Of a DNA stretch of 64,000 nt, positions 30,468 through 39,586 are shown piece after piece. The first letter of the stretch is position 1. The number at the start of each line of letters is the position of its first letter. This stretch comes from Clostridium_I sp963725425. Its GTDB lineage: Bacteria; Bacillota; Clostridia; Clostridiales; Clostridiaceae. The stretch lies in assembly GCA_963725425.1 (NCBI GenBank), contig CAVRYJ010000031.1, positions 558,001-622,000 on the forward strand. The letters are read 5' to 3'. The notes beneath the pieces were generated by a model. It ran no database searches. It was given only the letters and a program-made list of their open reading frames with translations, and was not told the DNA's origin. A program made the translations under genes and the position numbers.

Positions 30468-31818
30468 ATTAAAATTAAGTCTTTACTCAGCATTTTAATT
30501 TCAAAAATAATAATTAAATTATCAAAAATTTTGTTTAAAGGTGGCTCTAATTTCCCTGGAAAGATAGCTCTAAAATTAGATAAAAACATACTTGGCACAG
30601 TAGCGAAAGATTATAAAATCATATTAGTGACTGGTACCAATGGAAAAACAACTACTACTAGTATGATTTACAATATGATTAAAAGTAGCAATAAGGCTGT
30701 AATTACTAACAGTACTGGTGCTAACCTCGAACCTGGAATAACTTCTTGTTTTATTGATAATTACAGATTTAATAAGGATACTTCAGAAAAATATGCCGTA
30801 ATAGAAGTTGATGAAGCTAATCTTAAATTTATTACTGAATATGTCACACCTAAAATAATAATAATAACTAATTTATTCAGAGATCAACTGGATAGATATG
30901 GTGAGGTATATACAACCTTAAACAAAATATTAGAAAGGTATAGTTAAATCCCCTGGATCTACTCTATTATTAAATGGGGATGAATCTCTACTTGGAGATT
31001 TAAAAGTTCCAAACCCACAACTATTTTACGGTTTTGAATGTTCTCCTAACAAAAGCACGGTAGTAGATATAAATGCAGATGCGAAATTTTGCAAAAATTG
31101 CAAAAATGCTTATTCCTATGAATTCATTACATATAATCATTTAGGAAAATTTTATTGTGAAAAGTGTGGTTATAAAAGACCAGCTCTTGACTATTTTGTT
31201 AATTCCATAGATGAACTAACTACTTCAAGTTCCTTAGTTAAAATTAATGATTTCCAGTACACAATTAATCAACCTGGCGTTTACAATATATATAATGGAC
31301 TTTGTGCCATAGCAACTGCTAAAATTTTAGAAATAGATGAAGAAGTTATACGTAGTGCTCTCAAAACTACCGCTAGTAGCTTTGGTAGACAAGAATCCAT
31401 TCAAATAAATGGGAAAGAAGTTAAAATAATATTAGTGAAAAATCCAGCTGGTTACAATGAAGCCCTTAACACCGTTTCACTAGACCATAGAAGTTTAAAC
31501 TTATGTATGTTATTAAATGATAACTATGCAGATGGACGAGACGTTTCTTGGATTTGGGATGTGGATTTTGAACAACTTAAAAACCTAAACATTGCAAATA
31601 CCATTGTTGGTGGATCAAGATTATATGATATGGCTGTTAGACTTAAAGTGGCAGGTCTTGATTACATCAAATTTTCAATATGTGAAAACCATGAAACTTT
31701 ACTAAAAAGTATAGAAGACTGTGAAGGCGAAATTGTATACATACTTGCCACTTATACAGCTATGATTAATTTCAGAAAATTCTTACACGGCAAAAAGCTT
31801 ATTAAAAATCTTTGGTAA
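30468..31818 (+). pseudogene. murT: Lipid II amidotransferase ligase subunit MurT, interrupted at 30934-30936
   Basis: A Mur ligase-like protein with ATP loop VTGTNGKTTTTSM (about 54-66), DEANLKF, and a Cys4 zinc ribbon (FCKNCKNAY ... FYCEKCGYKRP) typical of MurT. The first frame ends at 30947 (ILERYS stop); the next frame continues GIVKSPGSTLLLNGDESLL to 31818, so an insertion of one A in GAAAGG (or loss of two) splits the gene. With GatD it amidates D-Glu of the lipid II stem peptide. AGGAGG (30454-30459) stands 8 nt before ATT at 30468, which aligns with the family start. No ATG is available, so the start is ATT or an error. Confidence 0.85.
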
Positions 31819-31846
31819 GCTACATTTTAAATTGGTGGTGAAAATA

Positions 31847-32571
31847 ATGGAACTTAACATTTGTCACTTATATCCTGATCTTTTAAATGTTTATGGTGAT
31901 GTAGGTAACATATTAATACTAAAATATAGAGCTTCTAAAAGAAATATCGATGTAAATGTATATAATGTATCTATTAATGATTCCTTTAAGGCTGATGATT
32001 ACGACATAGTTTTTTTCGGTGGCGGTCAAGATTATGAACAATCTATCGTTTCAGATGATTTAATACAGTCAAAAAAGATGAAATTTTTAAATATATTAAT
32101 GGTGGTAAAGTATTCCTATCCATTTGTGGGGGATATCAACTTTTAGGTAAATACTACACAACGCCTGATGGTGAAAAGTTAGATGGTCTAGGTATTCTTG
32201 ATATACGAACAGACGGTGGAGATACACGATTTATTGGAAATACTGTTATTAAAAATGAGGAGACTGGTGAAACCTTTGTTGGTTTTGAAAACCATTCTGG
32301 AAGAACTCATATTCATGATTCAAAACCCTTAGGTAAAGTTATTTCTGGCTTTGGGAATAATGGTTTTGATGGCTTTGAGGGCGTTGTTTACAAAAATACT
32401 TATGGAACATATTTTCATGGTTCTCTTTTATCTAAAAACCCTGAGCTTGCAGACAAATTGATTAAAACAGCTCTAGAACTAAAATATGGTGAAGTGGAAC
32501 TTGAACCTTTGGATGATGAATTTGAACTGAAAGCTAAAGAATTTATCATTAATAGAGAAAATCAAAAATAA
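31847..32571 (+). pseudogene. gatD: Lipid II amidotransferase glutaminase subunit GatD, interrupted at 32070-32075
   Basis: A class-I glutamine amidotransferase of the CobB/GatD type. The first frame (ATG 31847, GGTGG upstream) has LNICHLYPDLLNVYGDVGN and VFFGGGQDYEQ, but stops at 32146. The second frame carries the nucleophile motif LSICGGYQLLGKYY and the catalytic His in YFHGSLLSKNPELAD, ending at 32571. The junction is TCA AAA AAG ATG: one extra A, or a -1 slip on A AAA AAG, gives QSKKDEIFKYINGGK, as expected. It supplies ammonia to MurT and begins 29 bp after murT. All catalytic parts remain. Confidence 0.85.
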
Positions 32572-32576
32572 TTAAA

Positions 32577-32625
32577 AATAATGAGGGTAGTAGTTTGTGT
32601 AAACAAATCTACTACCCTCATTATT
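32577..32625. terminator. Bidirectional terminator between gatD and the permease gene
   Basis: A 17-bp stem (AATAATGAGGGTAGTAG and inverse) serves both convergent genes. Its apex resembles that of the terminator at 58222. Confidence 0.9.
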
Positions 32626-32633
32626 TTATCCAA

Positions 32634-32691
32634 GCTGTTTCAAAATAAGAAAGTTAAGAAAATTGAAAGTCAATTGTCAATTGTCAATTCT
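32634..32691. repeat. Dispersed repeat, family C, copy 2 (short), with heptamers
   Basis: GCTGTTTCAAAATAAGAAAG is followed by TTAAGAAAATTGAAAG and a CAATTGT tandem tract. It ends at the 3' terminus of the permease gene. It matches the starts of the copies at 25195 and 60666. Confidence 0.65.
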
Positions 32692-34104
32692 CTATTGCTG
32701 TCCGATTTCTTTCGAGTCTTTTGTTTTTTCCGAATCATTTAAAGTACTATGTCTTATTCCATATGTAAAATAAATAATTATTCCAATACAAAGCCAAATA
32801 AGGAATCCTATCCAAGTTATTAATTTTAATCTACTTAATAACACTATACAACATATTACTGTTATTGCTGGCAAAACTGGTACACCAGGACAGCTGAATT
32901 TTCTTTTAACATTTGGCATTGTTTTTCTAAGTACAATAACTGCAAGGGATACAACTATAAAACTCACTAATGTACCTGTACTTAAAAATTCAACAATTAT
33001 ATCAAGAGGCAAAAATCCTGCTATTATAGCTGCTACAATACCAGTTATAGCAGTTGCTATATATGGTGTATTATGTTTTTCATGTATTTTTGAAAATGCC
33101 TTTGGTATTAATCCATCTCTAGACATAACCATAAATACTCTTGTTTGCCCATATAATACTGCTATCATGGTTGAAATCATTCCAATTATTGCTCCAACTC
33201 CTACTAGAGCTGATCCCCAATTGATTCCAACTGCTGCTAGTGCGCCAGGCACTGCGTTCTGTGGTATAATATTCTTGTAATTAACCATACCCGTAAGCAC
33301 AAAAGCAACTGAAACGTACAATACAGTTACTACTGCTAGACAGATGAAAAGACCACGTGGTACATCTCTATTTGGATTTTCAGCCTCTTCAGCTGTAGTT
33401 GCTATTGCATCAAATCCAATATATGAGAAAAATATAGTTGCTGTACCTGCTAAAATACCTTGAAACCCATAAGGTGCAAATGACTTATAATTTACAGGTT
33501 TTATATGAAATGCACCAAGAAATAGAAATAAAGCTATGACAAACAACTTTATACATACAATAATATTATTTATATGTGAACTTTCCTTCATTCCATAGTA
33601 CAACATATATGTTAAACTTAATGTTATTAAGATTGCTGGAAGGTCTAAGATTCCTCCCTTACTTGGTGAAGCTGAAATAGCATGCGGAATAGTTATTCCT
33701 GCATTTTGTAGAATACCTACTAATGTTCCTGACCACCCTGAAGCTACGGCACTACATGCAACTAAATATTCCGCTGTTAAGCACCATCCAACTATCATAG
33801 CAATAAATTCTCCAAATGTTATATATGCATATGAATATGTACTTCCTGCTACAGGAAACATAGTTGCGAGTTCCGAATAACAAAGTCCACACAAGCATGC
33901 CACTATGCCTGCTAAAACAAATGAAATAATAATTCCAGGACCTGCCATACGAGCTCCTGTACCTGTTGCCACAAATATTCCTACACCAACTACTGCTCCA
34001 ATTCCTATGCCGGCAATATCTTTTGTCTTAAGATTTTTTTTCAAATGAGTTTTTTTAGCACTGTCAAGCATACTTTCTAGTGTTTTCTTCCTGAATAAGT
34101 TCAA
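32692..34104 (-). CDS. APC-family amino acid permease (YfnA/cationic amino acid transporter type)
   Basis: A 470-residue protein with 12 or more TM helices. The first helix block GIGIGAVVGVGIFVATGTGA (about 33-52) is the APC substrate/Na+ site, and GFDAIATTAEEAENPNRDVPRG (about 224-245) is the family signature between TM6 and TM7. The C-terminal extra helices are typical of the CAT subfamily. The substrate cannot be fixed from sequence. The start is TTG at 34104, 8 nt after GGAGG. The stop abuts a family C repeat. Confidence 0.9.
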   Translation of the reverse strand: MNLFRKKTLESMLDSAKKTHLKKNLKTKDIAGIGIGAVVGVGIFVATGTGARMAGPGIIISFVLAGIVACLCGLCYSELATMFPVAGSTYSYAYITFGEFIAMIVGWCLTAEYLVACSAVASGWSGTLVGILQNAGITIPHAISASPSKGGILDLPAILITLSLTYMLYYGMKESSHINNIIVCIKLFVIALFLFLGAFHIKPVNYKSFAPYGFQGILAGTATIFFSYIGFDAIATTAEEAENPNRDVPRGLFICLAVVTVLYVSVAFVLTGMVNYKNIIPQNAVPGALAAVGINWGSALVGVGAIIGMISTMIAVLYGQTRVFMVMSRDGLIPKAFSKIHEKHNTPYIATAITGIVAAIIAGFLPLDIIVEFLSTGTLVSFIVVSLAVIVLRKTMPNVKRKFSCPGVPVLPAITVICCIVLLSRLKLITWIGFLIWLCIGIIIYFTYGIRHSTLNDSEKTKDSKEIGQQ

Positions 34105-34303
34105 TTGTAAAGCCTCCTATATTTTTTGAGTTCTCATATGTATTATCAAAATCATAAATTTATTATCATTTTAATAAATTATGTAACTCTTATTATATAA
34201 GTATTTGTATATATTTTAAAGGTCTTTGGGATTATAAATGAATAGTTTCACATATTTACTATAAAATCGTTTTCATTTTAGCGATTTTATATGTATAAAA
34301 CAC
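34105..34303. other. Leader region of the permease gene
   Basis: AT-rich. It contains a 9-bp hairpin, ATAAAATCG (34261-34269) with CGATTTTAT (34282-34290), and a TATAAT on the minus strand near 34196. I see no riboswitch motif that I recognise. Confidence 0.35.
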
Positions 34304-34420
34304 TTAGGCACAATCAAGAAAATAACAAGTCAAAGATTCTGAGGATATTTTGCGGTAGGCGATTAAGCATACCACAAAATAGACCAGAATATTAACTTGT
34401 TATTTTTTTGATGATGCATT
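34304..34420 (+). repeat. Dispersed palindromic element, family A, copy 2 (internally shortened)
   Basis: Starts TTAGGCACAATCAAG and AAAATAACAAGTC, contains GGATATTTTGCGGTAGGCGA, and ends TAACTTGTTATT and GATGATGC. It is about 50 bp shorter than copies 1 and 3, lacking the central block. It lies about 70 bp beyond the galE stop. Confidence 0.85.
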
Positions 34421-34490
34421 ATATAATATTCAAAAGTAGAAGTTGTAAATAAAGGCTTTATAATACTCCCACTTGATTCAAAGAACTCTG

Positions 34491-35477
34491 TTATCTTCCA
34501 TAACCATTTTCATGTGTTTTTTGCCATTTCCAAGCTGTATCAATTATTGTTTCCAATGAATTAAATCTTGGTCTCCAGTTAAGTTCTTCCATTGCCTTTT
34601 GTGAAGAAGCTATCAATATAGCTGGGTCACCTGCACGTCTTGGGGCGATTTCAGCATCAATATTAAGTCCTGTAACCTTTCGTGTAACATCAACAACCTC
34701 TTTTACTGAAAATCCCTTCCCATTTCCAAGATTATATGTAGCACTATCCTTACCTATTTTTAGCCTTTTAAGAGCTAAAAGGTGAGCACTTGCTAAATCA
34801 GTTACGTGAACATAGTCTCTAATACAAGTCCCATCGTTAGTTTTATAATCGTCTCCGAAAATATATATTTTTTCTCTCTTTTTAAGTGCTGCTTGAAAAA
34901 TCAATGGTATAAGATGAGTTTCGGGATTATGATCTTCACCAATTTTACCATTAATATGAGCACCTGCTGCATTAAAATACCTTAATGCAGTATATTTTAT
35001 TCCATAAGCCCCATCACACCACTTTAATATTTTTTCTACAGTAAGTTTTGATTCACCATAGGGATTAGTTGGAAATGTCTTGTCTCCTTCTAAAATCGGC
35101 GTGTTTTCTGGTTCTCCATAAGTAGCTGCAGTAGATGAAAACACTATGTATTTTGTACCATAATCTCTCATTGCCTCCAATAAACTTATAGTTCCTCCTA
35201 CATTGTTAGCAAAATACTTTAATGGATTTTCTACGCTTTCGCCAACAAGGGAATCAGCAGCAAAATCAATAACTGCTTCTATTTTATTTTCTTTAAATAC
35301 TTTATCTAGTATTTTCCTATCTCTAATATCTCCTACATATAACTTACCACCTGAAATAGCATCAATATGACCTTTCTGAAAATTATCAAGAATTACTACC
35401 TCTTCACCATTTTCTAAAAGTTCAGCTACCATATGACTTCCTATGTAACCTGCTCCTCCACAAACTAATATAGACAT
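34491..35477 (-). CDS. galE: UDP-glucose 4-epimerase
   Basis: A 328-residue extended short-chain dehydrogenase. The N-terminal NAD loop GGAGYIGSH (about 6-14), the catalytic Ser/Thr region FSSTAATYG (about 121-129), YGESKLTVE with the catalytic Tyr-Lys (about 148-156) and ALRYFNAAGA are diagnostic. It interconverts UDP-glucose and UDP-galactose for surface polysaccharides and the Leloir pathway. ATG at 35477 has AGGAGGG upstream; a longer frame to 35564 has no ribosome binding site. It stands alone near clpB. Confidence 0.95.
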   Translation of the reverse strand: MSILVCGGAGYIGSHMVAELLENGEEVVILDNFQKGHIDAISGGKLYVGDIRDRKILDKVFKENKIEAVIDFAADSLVGESVENPLKYFANNVGGTISLLEAMRDYGTKYIVFSSTAATYGEPENTPILEGDKTFPTNPYGESKLTVEKILKWCDGAYGIKYTALRYFNAAGAHINGKIGEDHNPETHLIPLIFQAALKKREKIYIFGDDYKTNDGTCIRDYVHVTDLASAHLLALKRLKIGKDSATYNLGNGKGFSVKEVVDVTRKVTGLNIDAEIAPRRAGDPAILIASSQKAMEELNWRPRFNSLETIIDTAWKWQKTHENGYGR

Positions 35478-35576
35478 ATTTTCCCTCCTCAGATATAATA
35501 AAATATAGCTATACTTATAACTACTAGTACAAACTATTGTTATAAGTATAGCACAATTTAACATATTTTCTTGATT

Positions 35577-38192
35577 CTAATTCATTAAGTTTTTGTAACT
35601 TTCTATTACTAAATCATCATTTTCACCTGACACTTTTATTGTCATGCCGTCATTTATCTCTCCAGATATAATTTTTCTGGCGATTTTAGTTTCAAGATTA
35701 TTCTCAATATACCTTTTTAACGGTCTTGCTCCATATATAGGATCATAACCTTCCTCAGCCATGATTTTTTTAGCACTATCCTCAATAATGATTCCCACAT
35801 TTTTTTCTCTAAGTTTTGCGCTTATATTCTCTGTAAATATATCAATAATTTTTACTATAGCCTCTAAGCTTAGAGGTTTGAACATTATTATATCATCAAG
35901 CCTATTTAAAAATTCAGGTTTAAACCTTGACTTCATATCATTCATTATGTCCTTTTTAACTTCCTCACTAATACCATCCTTCACAGATTCATTAGTCAAA
36001 TATCTACTTCCAATGTTGGATGTCATTATTATTATACTGTTTTTAAAATCTATAGTTTGGCCTTTACTATCAGTAAGCCTTCCATCATCTAAAATCTGTA
36101 GGAATATATTAAATACATCATCATGTGCTTTTTCTATTTCATCAAATAATATTACACTATATGGTTTTCTTCTTACTGCTTCTGTAAGTTGACCTCCCTC
36201 TTCATACCCAACATATCCTGGTGGTGCTCCAATAAGCCTTGAAACAGAATATTTCTCCATATATTCCGACATATCAATTCTAATTATATTGTCTTCGCTA
36301 TCAAAAAGTGTTCTGGCTAGAGTTTTAGCAAGTTCTGTTTTTCCAACACCTGTAGGTCCAAGAAATATAAATGAACCAATAGGCCTTTTTATATCTTTAA
36401 GTCCTGCTCTTGCCCTTATGACGGCATTTGCTACTGATGTTATAGCCTCACTTTGACCTATAACCCTTTTGCTAAGTTCATCTTCCAGTCTAAGTAATTT
36501 TTTTCTCTCACCTTCCAAAAGATTTGATACAGGTATTCCAGTCCATTTTGAAATGATATCTGAAATCTCAACTTCCGTCACCTCTTCTTTTAGAATGGAA
36601 TTTTCTTTTTTATTATGAATTAGCTCTTCTTTAGCGGATATTTCTTTTGTAAGTTTTGGTACAATGCCGTATTTAAGTTCGGCTGCTTTATTTAGATCAT
36701 ATTCTCGCTCTGCTTTTTCAATAAGCCCATTTGCACTTTCTAATTTTGTCTTTAATTCTTTAATTTCTGTTATTTTTGCCTTTTCTTTTTCATATTTTGA
36801 AGTGAATTCCTTGTCTTTTTCTTTCAATTCGCTTAATTCTTTTTCTATTATTTTTAGTCTTTCAGTTGAAGCCTTGTCACTTTCTTTACTTAATGCTTCT
36901 TTTTCTATTTCCATTTGAAAGATTTTTCTTTTAAGAGTATCCATTTCTGCTGGCATACTATCTATTTCTGTCCTTATCATTGCTCCTGCTTCATCAATCA
37001 AATCTATTGCTTTATCTGGTAAAAATCTATCCGTAATATATCTATCAGAAAGCTTTGCAGCCGCGATAATAGCTGAATCATGTATTCTTACTCCATGATA
37101 AATTTCAAACCTTTCCTTTAAACCTCTTAAAATTGAAATTGTATCGTCTACAGTTGGTTCTGAGATTACAACAGGCTGAAATCTTCTTTCAAGTGCCTTA
37201 TCTTTTTCTATATATTGTCTATATTCATTAAAGGTAGTAGCTCCAATACAATGTAAATCTCCTCTGGCAAGAAGAGGTTTTATAATATTTGCTGCATCCA
37301 TAGCCCCTTCAGTTTTTCCTGCTCCAACAATGGTGTGAATCTCATCTATAAATAAAATAATTTTACCATTACTACTTTGAACTTCCTTTAGAACGGCTTT
37401 TAGCCTTTCTTCAAATTCACCTTTATATTTTGCTCCTGCAATAAGTGAACTCATGTCTAAAGAAAAAATTATACTGTCTTTTAAACCATCTGGAACATCG
37501 CCTTTTACAATTCTCTGTGCAAGTCCTTCAACTATAGCTGTCTTTCCAACACCTGGCTCTCCTATTAATACTGGATTATTTTTGGTTCGCCTTGATAATA
37601 TCCTGACAGTTCTCCTTATCTCTTCATCTCTTCCAATTACAGGATCTAATTTATGTTTTTTTGCCTCACTTACAAGATTTATCCCATATTTTTTCAATGC
37701 GTCATAAGTCCCTTCTGGATCTTGTGAATCAACTTTTTGATTTCCTCTGACTTTTGATAAAGCCTGTAAAAATTCCTTTTTAGATACGTTATTATTTTTC
37801 AGTATAACTGTTATACCATCACTGTTACCAAGATTTAAAATTGCTAAAATTACATGTTCTGCACTTATATAAGAATCTTTAAATTCATCAGCTATTTTTT
37901 CCGCATCAATAAATAATTCATCAAATTTTCTTGTTATATATATTGAAGAATTATCAGCGCCTTTCCCAAGAACCTTTGGCATTCTATTTAATTCCGTTTG
38001 AATATCCATTTTTAGTTTATCAACATCTACACCCATTTTACTGAAAATATTCGGAATAATACCATCCTCATCCGAAATTAGTGCCATAAAAAGATGTATA
38101 ATCTCAATACTCTGATGATTATTCTCTATAGCGATAGACCTAGCATCATTTATTGCCTTTCCAACTTTAACTGTTAACTTCTCAGTATTCAT
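35577..38192 (-). CDS. clpB: ATP-dependent disaggregase ClpB
   Basis: About 871 residues: an N-terminal Clp repeat domain (about 1-145), AAA1 with GEPGVGKTA (about 205), an extended coiled-coil middle domain (about 400-525, KSDKASTERLKIIEKELSEL) that identifies ClpB rather than ClpC, and AAA2 with GPTGVGKTE (about 605) and EYMEKYSVSRLIGAPPGYVG. It rescues aggregated proteins with DnaK. The start at 38192 lies 9 nt after AGGAG; an ATG at 38201 would overlap the site. No CIRCE or CtsR box is evident, and a terminator-like hairpin stands just upstream. Confidence 0.96.
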   Translation of the reverse strand: MNTEKLTVKVGKAINDARSIAIENNHQSIEIIHLFMALISDEDGIIPNIFSKMGVDVDKLKMDIQTELNRMPKVLGKGADNSSIYITRKFDELFIDAEKIADEFKDSYISAEHVILAILNLGNSDGITVILKNNNVSKKEFLQALSKVRGNQKVDSQDPEGTYDALKKYGINLVSEAKKHKLDPVIGRDEEIRRTVRILSRRTKNNPVLIGEPGVGKTAIVEGLAQRIVKGDVPDGLKDSIIFSLDMSSLIAGAKYKGEFEERLKAVLKEVQSSNGKIILFIDEIHTIVGAGKTEGAMDAANIIKPLLARGDLHCIGATTFNEYRQYIEKDKALERRFQPVVISEPTVDDTISILRGLKERFEIYHGVRIHDSAIIAAAKLSDRYITDRFLPDKAIDLIDEAGAMIRTEIDSMPAEMDTLKRKIFQMEIEKEALSKESDKASTERLKIIEKELSELKEKDKEFTSKYEKEKAKITEIKELKTKLESANGLIEKAEREYDLNKAAELKYGIVPKLTKEISAKEELIHNKKENSILKEEVTEVEISDIISKWTGIPVSNLLEGERKKLLRLEDELSKRVIGQSEAITSVANAVIRARAGLKDIKRPIGSFIFLGPTGVGKTELAKTLARTLFDSEDNIIRIDMSEYMEKYSVSRLIGAPPGYVGYEEGGQLTEAVRRKPYSVILFDEIEKAHDDVFNIFLQILDDGRLTDSKGQTIDFKNSIIIMTSNIGSRYLTNESVKDGISEEVKKDIMNDMKSRFKPEFLNRLDDIIMFKPLSLEAIVKIIDIFTENISAKLREKNVGIIIEDSAKKIMAEEGYDPIYGARPLKRYIENNLETKIARKIISGEINDGMTIKVSGENDDLVIESYKNLMN

Positions 38193-38230
38193 ATATTCCA
38201 TCTCCTAAAAATAATATTTTACAAAAAAAT

Positions 38231-38261
38231 AATTAAAGGCGTTAGACTAACACCTTTAATT
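38231..38261 (-). terminator. Terminator-like hairpin between the HTH-TPR gene and clpB
   Basis: A 15-bp stem (AATTAAAGGCGTTAG / CTAACACCTTTAATT, one wobble) with a tight loop is followed on the minus strand by TATTTTTTT. Only about 38 bp remain to clpB, so it either ends the upstream operon or attenuates clpB. Confidence 0.75.
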
Positions 38262-38302
38262 ATATACTATTCATCAAAACATAACTTAAATAGTTAGTTT
38301 TA

Positions 38303-39562
38303 TTATAACTTTTTACTTAAATTTATTGCAAAAGAAAAATATTTTAATGATTCTGGAATATTGTTATTTTTGAAATATAAATTACCTAGTTCCAAATATC
38401 TATTATAAATCTGTTCCTTAGTTCCTATTTTTAATAATATATCTATGGACAAATTCATATACATTTCAACCATTTCAAATTCTTCAATACTACTTATTGT
38501 TATAGCCTTAAAATAATAGGCTTTCTCAATAAAAACATCATTATTCAAATCTATAGCATAATTTAATATCTTATCGCTAAGTTCTCGTGCTTTGTTTATT
38601 CTTCCTATGTCTATCAAAGTTTGCATTACATCAAGCATGAAATTTACATATCCAAATTTATCCTCATCAGGATATAACTTCATTGCATCATTTATATATT
38701 CAAGGGCTTTTTCATTTTTAGTTGTGCCAATCATAGCTGCACCATATCTATACAAAAAAATTGCTTTTTCACTGATGTTATTTTTGCAAAGATCAAAAGA
38801 ACACTTTTCATATTCTTCAAACTTATCGTTACCTACTTTAATTGAAAGAACAGCCATTAGATTGTAAATTTCCGCCATATTACTATCTTGATTCAATTTT
38901 CCTATATAATCAATAAGTTTAATAACTATTTCATATGACTTTTTATATTTCTTCATAAGTAAATAACAATTTGCCTCCTGATAAATTGCATTTGTGATCA
39001 TCTTGCAATCTTTTGAGGCATTTAAAAGTAACTGTTTACGTACATTATTATAATAACTTGCTGCTTGGAAATATTCATTTCCCATATACAAATACCTGCC
39101 AATATCCATATAATAGATTAACCTATTACTATCCTTACCGGATTTTATACATAAATTGTAATATTTGGACGTGTAAACTTGACATGAATTCACATCTTTT
39201 ATATCCAGATAATAATTAAATAATAAATGCATAATATCAAAAGCTATTGAATAATATTTATATTCTTCCGCATATTCTAAGTTATATTTAAACATTTTTT
39301 CATGTTCAGATTTAATTGAATTGGAATAAATATTTTTTAAATTTTCCTCTAATTGCTCTTTAATATCTTTGTCTAAATACTCAATATCTATGTCTAATTT
39401 TTCTGCAACTAATTTTATTACCCATTGCTCAGGGTTTATTTTTCCATTTTCAATGCAACTCATTTTAGAAATTGATATTTTATTAGAACATACATCTTTA
39501 AGAGTATATCCCTTGTATATCCTTGATCTTTTGATTTTTTCACCAATAGATAGTATTTCCAT
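38303..39562 (-). CDS. HTH (XRE) - TPR-repeat regulator, copy 2
   Basis: About 419 residues: an N-terminal XRE helix-turn-helix (LSIGEKIKRSRIYKGYTLKDV ... ISKMSCIENGKINPEQWV, about 3-50), then tetratricopeptide-like helical repeats to the C-terminus (YFQAASYYNNVR, ALEYINDAMKLYP, IPESLKYFSFAINL). This is the RRNPP-like architecture of peptide- or protein-responsive regulators; no ligand is known here. The start ATG 39562 has AGGTG upstream. It follows its paralogue by about 25 bp, so the two form an operon. Confidence 0.8.
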   Translation of the reverse strand: MEILSIGEKIKRSRIYKGYTLKDVCSNKISISKMSCIENGKINPEQWVIKLVAEKLDIDIEYLDKDIKEQLEENLKNIYSNSIKSEHEKMFKYNLEYAEEYKYYSIAFDIMHLLFNYYLDIKDVNSCQVYTSKYYNLCIKSGKDSNRLIYYMDIGRYLYMGNEYFQAASYYNNVRKQLLLNASKDCKMITNAIYQEANCYLLMKKYKKSYEIVIKLIDYIGKLNQDSNMAEIYNLMAVLSIKVGNDKFEEYEKCSFDLCKNNISEKAIFLYRYGAAMIGTTKNEKALEYINDAMKLYPDEDKFGYVNFMLDVMQTLIDIGRINKARELSDKILNYAIDLNNDVFIEKAYYFKAITISSIEEFEMVEMYMNLSIDILLKIGTKEQIYNRYLELGNLYFKNNNIPESLKYFSFAINLSKKL

Positions 39563-39586
39563 GTTCCACACACCTATCTTTTCCGC

